A stretch of 64,000 nt of DNA from positions 8,516,501-8,580,500 of the forward strand of contig OX335651.1 in the NCBI GenBank assembly GCA_946894095.1, written 5' to 3'. The stretch comes from Incurvaria masculella (lineage: Eukaryota > Arthropoda > Insecta > Lepidoptera > Incurvariidae). The number at the start of each line of letters is the position of its first letter. Positions within the stretch are counted from its first letter, which is position 1. This document shows positions 1 to 10,703 of the stretch, in pieces. The notes beneath the pieces are model-generated. The model had not been told where the DNA came from and ran no database searches. It saw only the letters and a program-made list of their open reading frames with translations. The position numbers were made by a program, and so were the translations under genes.

Positions 1-914
1 AGGGATCAACCACTTTTGTTCCAAGGCTACAGAAATTGTATTTAAAATGCAATTAATGCATATGGACGAAAATACAGTTATAAACACAAATTATACTGAT
101 ACCATGTTACTATACCATGCTATAAGTATATAAAATACATTTCATGAGTAAATATACTTTTTCGTACTAAGCAAGTACTTGGATTGTTTCAACTAATGTG
201 ATATGTATTTAGAATCGACAATGCGTTCAGTGTAATAACAACGTAAGTAAATCAACATTGAATTATATTTAAAAATAACTAAGACGAATTTCGATACTTC
301 AAAAAGTATATATTTAGATTGATGGTCCATCCATAATTTAATGTAAGACAAAACTAAAAGTCTCTTTTTTTTCTCCAATTAGACATAAAAAAGTTCGAGC
401 ACAGAATATGAGCGTTAGATATTTACTGATATAGGTTTCCAATAAAGCTGGACCATCAATGCATCTTTCACCTTTTTTTAAATTCCAAAATAAGTAATTA
501 TTTAAATACTATCAAAAATGTTTTCACTTACGCCCTTGTGGAGCTGAATGCAGCCTGGTGTTATCACGCCCTTAAATAAATAGCTTATTAGTTTAAAATA
601 ACCCTTAAGTATTGCCTTAGAATTCTATTTCATTACAATTCTGTTTCTCCCATCATGAATTTTCATATTATTTATAATCATCTGGATAAATGAAGAAACA
701 ACAAAGCAATCAAGCTAATAACAGCACTTGTTATTATTGCCATGAGCGAATGAATCTGCAGACATTTTAAAATAAAGCGCTCGTTGGACTGCTGAAAGTA
801 ATAACTCAGAACTATTAAAGCCATTAGCACAAATCAAACTGCTTTCAGGATGCACAGCGCTTTCAGCGGAATTAAATTTGCCTTTTATCTGGTAATGTGC
901 ATATGAAGTAGGGG
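1..914. other. AT-rich sequence, no gene seen
   Basis: I see no coding, RNA or repeat signal here. Open frames are short and of low complexity. Confidence 0.5.
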
Positions 915-929
915 TTGCACATTATTTCA

Positions 930-1043
930 TGGGCTATGAAAATGCCTTTCTCACACTCGTGTGCTCACGCGTCCGCCTCCGCACCGCCTATCCGCCGCTT
1001 TGTTACCGCACCGCCCCCACCGCCGCGTCGCCTCCGCCCGAAG
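930..1043 (+). other. Exon-like GC-rich patch ending at a strong splice donor
   Basis: About 110 bases of C-rich, CpG-containing sequence stand out sharply from AT-rich surroundings. They end at GAAG followed by GTAAGT (donor at 1044), a near-perfect splice donor. A frame through it from the ATG at 945 or 951 encodes a short Ser/Ala/Pro-rich peptide with a run of five prolines that stays open to the donor. This could be a 5' exon (UTR or start of a coding sequence) of a plus-strand gene. No partner exon is recognisable in the window, and the frame alone is not evidence of a protein. Confidence 0.3.
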
Positions 1044-3367
1044 GTAAGTAGTCTCGTGGGCATAACTCGTGGGTTACAGGAAAAACGAACTGTTTTCATC
1101 ACTGTTCGCATCGATCAAGCTTAAAACTTGTATGTTAATATTGATCGATGCGTTGAATCACTCTTTCTAGGTTTTGTTTTTACTCAAATCGAAATGAATC
1201 AACTGAAAACTTTACACATTTAGGCTAGGTATAAAACTAAAAGGTGTTTAAATTTATTTAAAAATACATAAAATTATAATTTATGCACACCGTGTTTTGC
1301 ATAGTTAACAAGAATTATGATGACGGTAAAATATACATACACATACATCCTGACACTAGCGCGTGTGCGCTCTGCGCTATTTTTTCATTATTTTGAACCA
1401 CTCCGAGTTGTTTCATCTGTTTTCAAAGCAGGTTTTTGTCCGCTCTGTAGTAGTTCAAAATTATCTTGTCCAATATAATTTTAAAATATTATTTCTTTTT
1501 CTGGCAACACTTTTACATTATTTATTCCGTACTTGTAGAAAACGTATCCTCCTCTTTCATTGGTTTCATAGCAAGCACATTCACCCATTGTTTATTACTT
1601 TCTTTCACGGCGTTTACGACTTTATTGTCACACCCAAGACCACTCTTTGCTATCAATTTTTTATCATCCTATATTTAAAAGTTAAACCATATTTATTTGA
1701 TTTTCGTCTGCTCTTTTTTGATAAGCTCGTTCAGTTTCTCAGTCAACTTCGTCGTATAATCTATTATTTGGTATATAGCCTCTTAATTCTTATAAACCAA
1801 ATTACAAAGACTAAATTCTAGTGTAAATATTGATGATTGATGGTTGATACAATTGGAAGGAGTAAAAATTTAGCCTCCAAGAATATATAACTCTATATTT
1901 ATTATTAATATATCATAGCCGAGCGATGTTTCATAATTACGCTTAATTTAACTATTTCCGGTGCGTGTAATAGATAAAACTCATTATATGGAGATCATTT
2001 GGTCGATTTTTGGGCAACTTAATATAAATATATATTTTTGTATTATACATGCTCTGTACATAGTGTTTTATAAGACCCTGAACAATGATAGCTTGAATAA
2101 AGTTTTTTTTTTTTAATAAATTATTTACTTACCTAATAATACCTTTGCTTGTACTATTTCAACCAAAATAATTAACCTGCCACTTATATATTTCACAAGC
2201 ATTCTTAAGTCAGTATAAAGCGATTTCTTCGAAATCCCTAAGCATTCGCTATCCTCGGAACAATCCAGAATGTATTCAACGGTTGATTTCACTAAAACAA
2301 GTCACGACCGCCGCTCAATTCCTCTGCTAGACGTAGGTACCTCCTCAATGTAACGTACATTTTATTAAAACACTTGAGTTAATATTTGGCGAAATTTCTC
2401 TAGGCGGTGCTCGTCCCGGCCTTTGCCAGGGCACTCTCGTAATTGCCTACTTGCACGCTCGGGCTTTGGCAATCATATGCTAATTTAGATTTAAAGCCGA
2501 GACGATTCCTTCGCATGTGTGTGTAAGGACGCCCCCACGTCATGGTGCCAAAGCAATTTGGCACTTAATTCATAATTCCCCATGAAGTTAATGAGGAATC
2601 TCATTTTAATTTAAAACATTTTCAAAATGTTTCAGTTATTGTGTTGGATCTAATTCGATTCAAAACTTTCACAACGGTAAATTTGGTATAGAATCTGAGC
2701 TTCAGTATTTGATATGACTAGTAGATGCACTGCTCTGGATTGGCGTGCATGCTAGTTTAGAAGCTAACTTAAAAATAAGTCTTATAGAACTTAGAATCAT
2801 CTATTTCTGGTATCACAGAATAAGTAATAGTGCTAGTTTTATAACGGGGAATTCCAGCACTAGTGTTAGTGAAATCTCGCGAAGGCCGTCCGAACCCAAC
2901 CAGCAATAGGGCGTACAGTCGAGTCATTATACCCAACACGATTTCAGATTTGGCTTCTGCGCAGCCTCTGGCTCTTGAAGGGGTAGGAAAAGATTCGTCC
3001 CGGGCAGCATACATCACTAAATAAGTATAAAAGAGCTTAATAAAGGTTTCACATAAATTCGCTAGTTAATACGTTTTAGTTCCATCACATGTTGGTTTCT
3101 TCTTAAGAGTTATGAAGGTTAACATAAAGATATCTAATCAATCAAAAATATAAAAGGGTCGATTATGGATCAACAATGTACTAGAACAGATTACTGTCAT
3201 GCCATTGTTTCTCTTTTTGGGACAATTGTGTTTCTGCATAGCTTTAAAAGTACTAGTTCGTTTTTAATGTCACGAAAACTCGACATTAGTACTATTTAGT
3301 AATGTTAAAGTTCTGTATCCTTCCACTTCAGTTCATAATACTATAAAAGTCATCAATACTTAACAAT
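1044..3367. other. AT-rich sequence without a supported gene
   Basis: The longest frame here (1363-1821, plus) is a Phe/Leu/Ile-rich product of AT-rich sequence and resembles nothing I know. Around 2400-2530 the base composition is more balanced (GCCTTTGCCAGGGCACTC) but shows no diagnostic motif. No repeat shared with other parts of the window was noticed. Confidence 0.45.
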
Positions 3368-3371
3368 ATGG

Positions 3372-4385
3372 TGTGACGTTGGACCGGAACCCTCGCTTTT
3401 GCGGCGGCTCCGTCCGCGTCATCACGCGCCACCACTCCAAATTAAATGTAGAATAAGTGTACCCTTAGGGGGTAGCCGAGCCAAGTACTACCAGGGACAG
3501 GGAAAAGAATACGACCAATTTTAGTGAAAATAAAGGTGGACGTTTATTACAAAGAAAATTAAACAAAATTGCTCAAGCGGTACATAAATGGTTTGCAGTT
3601 AGAAAGTCTGTCGTTGAGGCCTCCGTTAAGGGTAGAAAAACTTGGTGGTTGGTTCACTCAGCGGTGGATCACGTCGGTGCGCAGCATGGTGGGCGCACGC
3701 GCGTGCGGTGCGGCGCGCGGGGCGTCGGCTCAGAGCAGCGGCGCCGGCGTGTCGGCCGCGTCGTCAACGCCGGCCGACGGCGTGGCGGCGTGGCTCAGCG
3801 CTGCTCGGCGCGGGGCGCATCGGCGCGGCTGCGCGGATGGCCGGCCAGCGTGCTCGGCTACCTCGCCGCGTCGCTGTCGGCGACGGCGACCCCTCGCGAG
3901 CCGTGCCTCGCGCGGTCAGTCGTTACATTTAGGGGCTCGCAAGAAGAGCCCCGCAGGAACCGCTGAAGTCAATTTCGAAACACTTAGACGGGCGCTCACG
4001 ATAAAATGAGGCGTGGGCGCCGTAAAATGGTTACAGGGTGCTTGAGGAGCTAAAATAAAGCCAGGTCAATAGCGACCAAGGAGGAAATGAGTTTAATTAA
4101 ATGAACAGGGCTGTGAGCAATCGCTAAAAGGTATTAAATTGAAGTTGGGTTACCGGTAGGTGGACCGCGGTTTGTAGAGGTGCGCTCTTTGCGAAGGCTG
4201 CTGGTAAAGTGGGCGACCCAAAATGGTCGCCGCACTACGAAATTATCATTTTCGTTTCTCTTTTTTTCTGAGGGTAAGGAAGATTTTAATTAGGTAAAAC
4301 CACGGAGGGAGTAAGGTGATTGGATTAGCCTTGGCCAAGGAGCTATGAACACTGTAGTGGCTTACCAAAAATCCACTACGTGACA
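3372..4385 (-). repeat. LTR (3' LTR in the minus-strand element)
   Basis: 1014 bp, identical to 7785-8798 except T at 4312 against C at 8725. A strongly GC- and CpG-rich core (about 3640-3960) is flanked by AT-rich ends. A minus-strand AATAAA near 3544-3549 could serve as the polyadenylation signal. The 146-, 105- and 96-codon plus-strand frames inside occur in both LTRs and are products of the GC-rich core, not genes. Confidence 0.9.
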
Positions 4386-4410
4386 CAACCCCCCCTCTCG
4401 AGGAAAGAGG
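4386..4410 (-). other. Polypurine tract beside the 3' LTR
   Basis: On the minus strand this reads as a purine run with seven consecutive G (GAGAGGGGGGG) followed by TTG and then the LTR start. This is where plus-strand DNA priming would occur in an LTR element, and it supports the minus orientation. Confidence 0.6.
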
Positions 4411-4733
4411 ACGACGAGCCGTCCGACCTGTCGCCCTCGACAGACCGAGTCCTCGAGAGTAAGCCAAGGCTAATCAGGCACAGGTGAAGCCTGACTGAAA
4501 TGGGTAAGTGAACAAGGTCGGGTGGGACACAAATAAAAAAAACAACAATCTTAAACTACGGGCTACCTACTGGAATAAATGCAGTAAAAAAAAAAGGACA
4601 GGCCAAAAAAAAACAAAACAGATACTCCTCCACGCAAAAGGAACACAAATTAGGCTCTAGAACTTAAATTAAAAGGACGTGTTGGCTTGTTTATTTATTG
4701 TAGGAGTTCCCGTATTCTTCTAACAGAATACGG

Positions 4734-5260
4734 TGCCGCTCCTGTAAGGTACAAAAGAAAAGTACAGCACAAAAAAAAATGGCTCGTACAGGCTTAGATT
4801 TTTTTCATTAGGAGTTAGACTAAATCGTCCTTACCGCTCCTGTGAGGTACAAAAGAAAAGTACAGCACACAAAAAAAAAATGGCTCGTACAGGCTTAGAT
4901 TTTTTTCATTAGGAGTTAGACTAAATCGTCCTTACCGCTCCTGTGAGGTACAAAAGAAAAGTACAGCACAAAAAAAAATGGCTCGTACAGGCTTAGATTT
5001 TTTTCATTAGGAGTTAGACTAAATCGTCCTTACCGCTCCTGTGGGGTAAAACGACGAAGTATAGCACTTAAACATGGCTCATACAGGCTTAGATTTTTTT
5101 TCATTAGGAGTTAGACTAAATCGTCCTTACCGCTCCTGTGAGGTAAAACGACGAAGTATAATGGGTGCGACCGCAACCGGCTCGCACAACAAGTAAGTTG
5201 GCTTCTTTAGTTAGCAGTAGGAGTTGGACCATACAGTGTCGTTACCGCTCCTTTAAGGCA
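4734..5260. repeat. Tandem repeat, about 100 bp x 5, in the LTR element interior
   Basis: Units beginning CCGCTCCTGT recur at about 4734, 4834, 4935, 5033, 5130 and (diverged) 5246. Each carries GGCTCGTACAGGCTTAGA and GGAGTTAGACTAAATCG. The first units are nearly identical and the last two are diverged. No frame is conserved through them. Confidence 0.85.
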
Positions 5261-6018
5261 CCCAATGAGCGGCTAGCGATCATGCCCTGAGCTTGAGGAG
5301 TTCAGGACACCCTTAACCTAGAACTAACCGCTTGGTGCTACGCACATGCCTAAACTACGGGACAACACATTATTTACAAGACCTGCTCTCGCGCCCTAAC
5401 ATGCATTATCTTTCGCTCGCCTCTAACATTCCAAGTCTGGTCATCCTACAGCGGAAGATCAGACATCACCTTGCAGTGGCCGTCCAGACCCTCGAAGGCG
5501 CGAGCCGGACGACCGGTGCGGGAGCGGGCCGCTCCAGACGACGTCACTAAAACTAACACAAATCAAATAAGTTAACCACTGACGGCACCCAGCAGCATGG
5601 CTGGCGAGGTGACGTCGGGGAACCTACAAGTAAAAAAAACAAAACAACACTACAGTCCAGTAGGTACCCGGCAACTAAGTACTAACATTATCAAAACAAC
5701 AAACTAAATAAATCAACAAAACCAAACACGGTCCGCTTTACGAAGGGAACCGGTATAGGGATTGAATAGCCCAATAACGAGGTGAGAGAGGGACATAGGT
5801 AACTCTCCATAAAGAAAAATAAAAAAAAATCAAAGGCTTAACTTTAAGGACTTAACGACCTACTTACTACTACTTGGGCCTAGGTAGTGGTATTGGAGGC
5901 ACAGTCTAGGTCTGCCGGTCTGGCATGATACCGTTAGAAAAACAGGACGCGTGTTCAAACTGCCTATGTTGCGAGAAAAAAAAATAAAAAAAAATTAAAA
6001 AAATACTTTGAAAGGATT

Positions 6019-6168
6019 CACAGCCCATGAAGTGGATGAAGGAGGGTGAGGCCCAGTGCAGCGGAAGCCTTATTGCGAAAAAAAAATTAAAAATTAAAGT
6101 AAAAAAAAACACTAAAAGAATCCACAATCCATGAAGTGGATGAAGGAGGGTCAGGCCCAGCGCAGCGA
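6019..6168. repeat. Two copies of a short repeat in the LTR element interior
   Basis: CATGAAGTGGATGAAGGAGG followed by a GGCCCAG segment occurs at about 6027 and again at about 6130, with an A-rich linker. A separate pair based on CCCAACGAATGAAGG occurs at about 6827 and 6944. The interior is thus made of several independent small duplications. Confidence 0.7.
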
Positions 6169-7759
6169 TGAGCTAACATTAATGGAGGGGCATGATCGTA
6201 GCCTTGGAGGCAAAACAACAAAACATTATTTTGAAAAAAAAAAAAAATTTATTGGCACAGTGGGAACACGCCTTAGTACCTAGATGACCTAGGTGCCTAG
6301 ATCCTAAAAAGCGCTCAGCGCACGGGCACCCACGCGGCCACGGCGCGCGCGCCGTCGCTTCAACCGAAACCTAGCCGCCTACACTAGTACAATCACAAAA
6401 CGGCGGGAGCCAATAAAGGTGTGGGGCCCGTCAAAAACAAATGCGGCCGGGGACATTCCCAAGTGGAACGTATTAGTCCCGGCGGCAGGAAGAGAAACTG
6501 AAGGAAAAAAATGAAACATCCGCGGGGCCTTCTAAACTCAAGGCCTGAATACAAACTACGTTTTGACTTGTGGTGAAGGAAAACATTACATAAGATAAGG
6601 GTTTAAAAAAAACTGGTGTCCCCTCCGCTTAAGGTTCGCGGGGCAAAAAGGGCGTTTGGCACTCGCCAAACGGTCAACCATATAATAAAATGAGAACACT
6701 TTATTCCAAAAAAATAAATTGAAATGCAGAGCGCGTTGGGAGATCGGGTCGGAAATACGTTCTTAACTTCGCATAGATGCACGCATAATAAACTATAAAA
6801 AATAAAAAAATTAAAAAAAAGTGATCCCCAACGAATGAAGGTCGAGTGATCGGGCTGTGAAAGTCTTGAAACGCACGAGGTGCATGCGCAAGGTAAGCGA
6901 GAGGAAACAGTATGGACATCAAAAGTTCAAGGAAAAAATGGTCCCCAACGAATGAAGGTTGGGTGATCAGGGCCGTGAAACTACGCGCCCGCGCGACCGC
7001 TCCGCGTCGCGACAATTAGATGGAGCGAGGGAAAGAAAAAAAAAACGTGGGTAGTTTCGCGAGCAAAGAAAAAACCACTCGTAAAAATTCCTACGGCACA
7101 CGCGCCGTCTGAACTAAATTAAAACAAAACGGAATCATATTGGGTAACAGGCGGGATCTACCGAGCGCTAACCAAAACAGAACGAAAAAAAAACGTGAGA
7201 CCGTATCTAGTTCAGTAGGAGGGAGCGTGTTAGGCAAGTTGAAGTGAACGCGAAATACCAACGGGGAATCGAAAGTTTTAGATTATCGATGCGAAATTAT
7301 GAATCTGTCGTCTCAAAGTGAGCGCAGTAAAGACATCGCTCGCGCTGTGTCGCGCGGCCATGTTGTGTAGTGAAATCTAAGTTCAATGTGAAGTTATCAA
7401 GGGCAGCTAAACATGGAATGAATTTATGTTTTTCAGCTGAAGGCGAAACGTAAGTACTGTGTGAAGTGAGTGGGCGTAAACAGGATCTACTCGTTCGGTG
7501 GTCGAATCAACTTCGAAACATGGTTTCAAGGTTAGGTCGATCGCCGAATCGAACGCGTTATCGTCTCAACCAATGCGATAGCTCACTAGCACACAACAAT
7601 CACACGTAAAAATGTTACAGCAAACAATTAATGAGGAAAAAAAAATGGAGGGCTCAACAGAAACCTGGCTTTTTACAAATTAAATATTCTTTTTCCCTCC
7701 CAGGCAGTACATAGCTCGGTTTGGAGTGGGGCGCAAAATAGAAACAGGATTCCTAGTCC

Positions 7760-7784
7760 TGCTCGTCCCCACCAGGGATGCCAG
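7760..7784 (-). other. Putative primer-binding site of the minus-strand LTR element
   Basis: Immediately inside the 5' LTR the minus strand reads CTGGCATCCCTGGTGGGG. A TGG within one or two bases of the LTR is typical of a tRNA primer-binding site, but I cannot name the priming tRNA. Confidence 0.4.
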
Positions 7785-8798
7785 TGTGACGTTGGACCGG
7801 AACCCTCGCTTTTGCGGCGGCTCCGTCCGCGTCATCACGCGCCACCACTCCAAATTAAATGTAGAATAAGTGTACCCTTAGGGGGTAGCCGAGCCAAGTA
7901 CTACCAGGGACAGGGAAAAGAATACGACCAATTTTAGTGAAAATAAAGGTGGACGTTTATTACAAAGAAAATTAAACAAAATTGCTCAAGCGGTACATAA
8001 ATGGTTTGCAGTTAGAAAGTCTGTCGTTGAGGCCTCCGTTAAGGGTAGAAAAACTTGGTGGTTGGTTCACTCAGCGGTGGATCACGTCGGTGCGCAGCAT
8101 GGTGGGCGCACGCGCGTGCGGTGCGGCGCGCGGGGCGTCGGCTCAGAGCAGCGGCGCCGGCGTGTCGGCCGCGTCGTCAACGCCGGCCGACGGCGTGGCG
8201 GCGTGGCTCAGCGCTGCTCGGCGCGGGGCGCATCGGCGCGGCTGCGCGGATGGCCGGCCAGCGTGCTCGGCTACCTCGCCGCGTCGCTGTCGGCGACGGC
8301 GACCCCTCGCGAGCCGTGCCTCGCGCGGTCAGTCGTTACATTTAGGGGCTCGCAAGAAGAGCCCCGCAGGAACCGCTGAAGTCAATTTCGAAACACTTAG
8401 ACGGGCGCTCACGATAAAATGAGGCGTGGGCGCCGTAAAATGGTTACAGGGTGCTTGAGGAGCTAAAATAAAGCCAGGTCAATAGCGACCAAGGAGGAAA
8501 TGAGTTTAATTAAATGAACAGGGCTGTGAGCAATCGCTAAAAGGTATTAAATTGAAGTTGGGTTACCGGTAGGTGGACCGCGGTTTGTAGAGGTGCGCTC
8601 TTTGCGAAGGCTGCTGGTAAAGTGGGCGACCCAAAATGGTCGCCGCACTACGAAATTATCATTTTCGTTTCTCTTTTTTTCTGAGGGTAAGGAAGATTTT
8701 AATTAGGTAAAACCACGGAGGGAGCAAGGTGATTGGATTAGCCTTGGCCAAGGAGCTATGAACACTGTAGTGGCTTACCAAAAATCCACTACGTGACA
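7785..8798 (-). repeat. LTR (5' LTR in the minus-strand element)
   Basis: This is the partner of 3372-4385, with the same length and one substitution. In minus orientation transcription would start inside this LTR and read toward lower coordinates. Confidence 0.9.
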
Positions 8799-8870
8799 AT
8801 GGCAATTTAGTGACATAGTAGTATTTCATATTATTACCCTTTAAAAGTATTTGCAACTGTATATCAGATA

Positions 8871-10124
8871 CAGGGTCCGTCACTCGAACTGTTACCAACT
8901 TTATACTGCTTCTATTTTCAAAACAATAATGACAGCGCCCCAAATTTTGTGAAACCATAGACCTAGCATGCGCGCGATCCTATTTCTATGGGTGAAACAT
9001 CAATTTCTTTGTTTTTTTTAAGTGGGCGAAAAGAGCGGGAACAAAATTGAATTTGAAAATAAATTTATAATTAATAAAAATGTAATGATCGTTTTGTATT
9101 TGGCCGGAAAATCACAACCAGTCATCGTTCGGAGCTCCGACATTTACGTGTGAACTAAATGTTAAGGCATCGAACCATTAAGCGTTATAACGGCACTGCT
9201 AAACGGCATGTAAACGGTCATCCGAAAACAACAACATCACGTGATATGGTTCGAAAGGTGAAGGCTCGAATTCAAAGAAATCCTCGCTAGAGTGCTGCAA
9301 AATTGGCGAAAAGTCTGAAATTATCCGACTCAAGTATTCGGCGTATACTGAAAAAATAACTGAAACTAAAGCCCTACAAGATAAAAAAGTACAGAATCTC
9401 ATTTCAGCGCAGAAGACAGTACGACTACAAAGATCTCGAGCACTGAAAGCCTTCACGAACGTGGCGATCTGGAAAACCTTGTTTTTTCAGATGAAATTTC
9501 TTTTACTGTCTAAAAGTATGTAAAAAACAAAATAATCACGTTTGGCCGCAGGGCAAGACTAACGTTAATTTCGACGATAGAGTTACCGTTCGTAAGCAAG
9601 CGCCTGCTTTGCAAATGGTCGCTCTCCACTCGTGTCTATCGAGAAGGGCGTCAAAGTCAGCCAGCAAGTGTAGAACGGAAACAATTCAGTACTAACAGCT
9701 CGAGGTTCCAACAAGACTCAGCACCGTCCCATAAAGCTCGCCTGACACAATATGTTTTACAGAACCACATTCCTCGGTTCATTTCTTCAGAACAGTGGCC
9801 TCCCTACTCTCCAGACTTGAATCCAATGGACTTGGTATGGTCTATTTTGCAGGCTGCCGTGTCAACAAAACGATATGAAATTGTGAATACGCTGAAGGCA
9901 GCGCTCCGTCGGCAATAGAACAGAATACCGCAAACCCATCTTCGTGCAGCCTGCAATGACTTGGTGCCATCATCCGTGCTAAAGCAGGCTCTATCGAACA
10001 ATAACAATGATTGTCTTAAAATTCAATGTTTTTTTAGCATTTCGATCCTGTTTTTAATAAACTGTACTTCAATTAACGAAATAATATCATTTTCAATTGT
10101 TAACACTTCGAGTGACGGACCCTG
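8871..10124 (+). mobile_element. maT-type (DD37D) Tc1/mariner transposon, decayed
   Basis: Terminal inverted repeats begin CAGGGTCCGTCACTCGAA at the left end and match the right end in about 26 of 28 positions. TA dinucleotides flank both ends (8869-8870 and 10125-10126). The 1254-bp length fits a full element of this superfamily. The interior holds a broken transposase reading left to right. Confidence 0.9.
9157..10035 (+). pseudogene. Broken maT-like DD37D transposase
   Basis: Conceptual translation gives a helix-turn-helix region containing RNPR*SAAKLAK and SSIRRILKK, with stop codons after both motifs. The catalytic half retains QQDSAPSH and, further on, SPDLNPMD. The spacing from the D of QQD to the D of NPMD is 37 residues, the signature of the maT group rather than DD34D mariner or DD34E Tc1. 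The first catalytic aspartate region (FFR*NF) carries a stop and frame changes. The protein would have cut and pasted its own element by recognising the terminal inverted repeats, but it is dead here. Confidence 0.8.
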
Positions 10125-10153
10125 TAGTATGTTGTACCATTGACAAAAACACT

Positions 10154-10703
10154 TTAAGGTGGCCCAACCCGCTCATCTCCCCATACAAAAGGGGAAAGAA
10201 GATCACGCCCATATTTCTTGTCAGAGATCCAAAATTTTGCTTAAAATAGCTTTACTTGATCGAACTAGATGTCTGATGACCATTGGCTTTGTAAAATTGT
10301 GTTTGGTTTCTAAGTTATAAGGTCCGAAAGTTAGAATTTTTCGCGCGTTTTATACGATAACTTTGGAGGTGGATTACGCAATGATAAAGTAAGAACATCG
10401 TAAACAGATTAGTCATCAAACATAGCTTATTTAATAAAGATTTATGATCTATTTGGTTTTTGTTAGAATTTTGACTACAGCGGTCGTGGTTTACTATTAG
10501 CTATAAGTCGATTTGAAATTAAAATTTTTGTAAATCTTACCATATCATACACTATGCACATTGTCTTTTTTGTGGACACGTTGCATCTTCCTCATCACGG
10601 AGCCTGTCTTATTCTTTGAAACAGAGAAGGTCCCAGAGCGCAACAGCACGGTTTTGTACCGTGCCCGCGAATGAGTTAGGCCCGCCGGGTTGGGCCGCTT
10701 TAA
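10154..10703. mobile_element. TTAA-flanked MITE, about 550 bp
   Basis: The left end reads TTAAGGTGGCCCAACCCG. The right end, reverse-complemented, reads TTAAAGCGGCCCAACCCG. The TTAA at both ends fits a target duplication of the piggyBac type. The interior has no transposase. The family is unknown; the short inverted repeat does not begin with the CCC typical of piggyBac. Confidence 0.55.

Larger units (their letters stand above)
3372..8798 (-). mobile_element. Young non-autonomous LTR retrotransposon (LARD-like), intact ends
   Basis: Two directly repeated 1014-bp LTRs (3372-4385 and 7785-8798) bracket a 3399-bp interior. The LTRs start TGTGACG and end GTGACA. The 4-bp sequence ATGG lies immediately outside both ends (3368-3371 and 8799-8802), which is a target site duplication. 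Minus orientation is deduced from a purine tract next to the left LTR (minus-strand GAGAGGGGGGG) and a minus-strand CTGGCATCC immediately inside the right LTR, where a primer-binding site beginning TGG would lie. The interior encodes no gag, protease, reverse transcriptase or integrase on either strand and is built largely of short tandem repeats, so the element must have been moved by proteins of another element. The LTRs differ at one base in 1014, so insertion was very recent. The superfamily (Gypsy, BEL/Pao or other) cannot be assigned without coding sequence. Confidence 0.9.

Noticed and set aside
1363..1821. 152-codon plus-strand frame
   Set aside because: Phe/Leu/Tyr-rich product of AT-rich DNA with no recognisable domain. 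The opposite strand reads somewhat protein-like in short pieces but is broken by stops, so I could not identify it.
3569..4009. 146-, 96- and 105-codon Arg/Ala-rich frames in the GC-rich block (and the identical set at 7982-8422)
   Set aside because: They overlap in three frames of the same GC-rich DNA and lie inside both LTRs. No family signature; composition artefacts.
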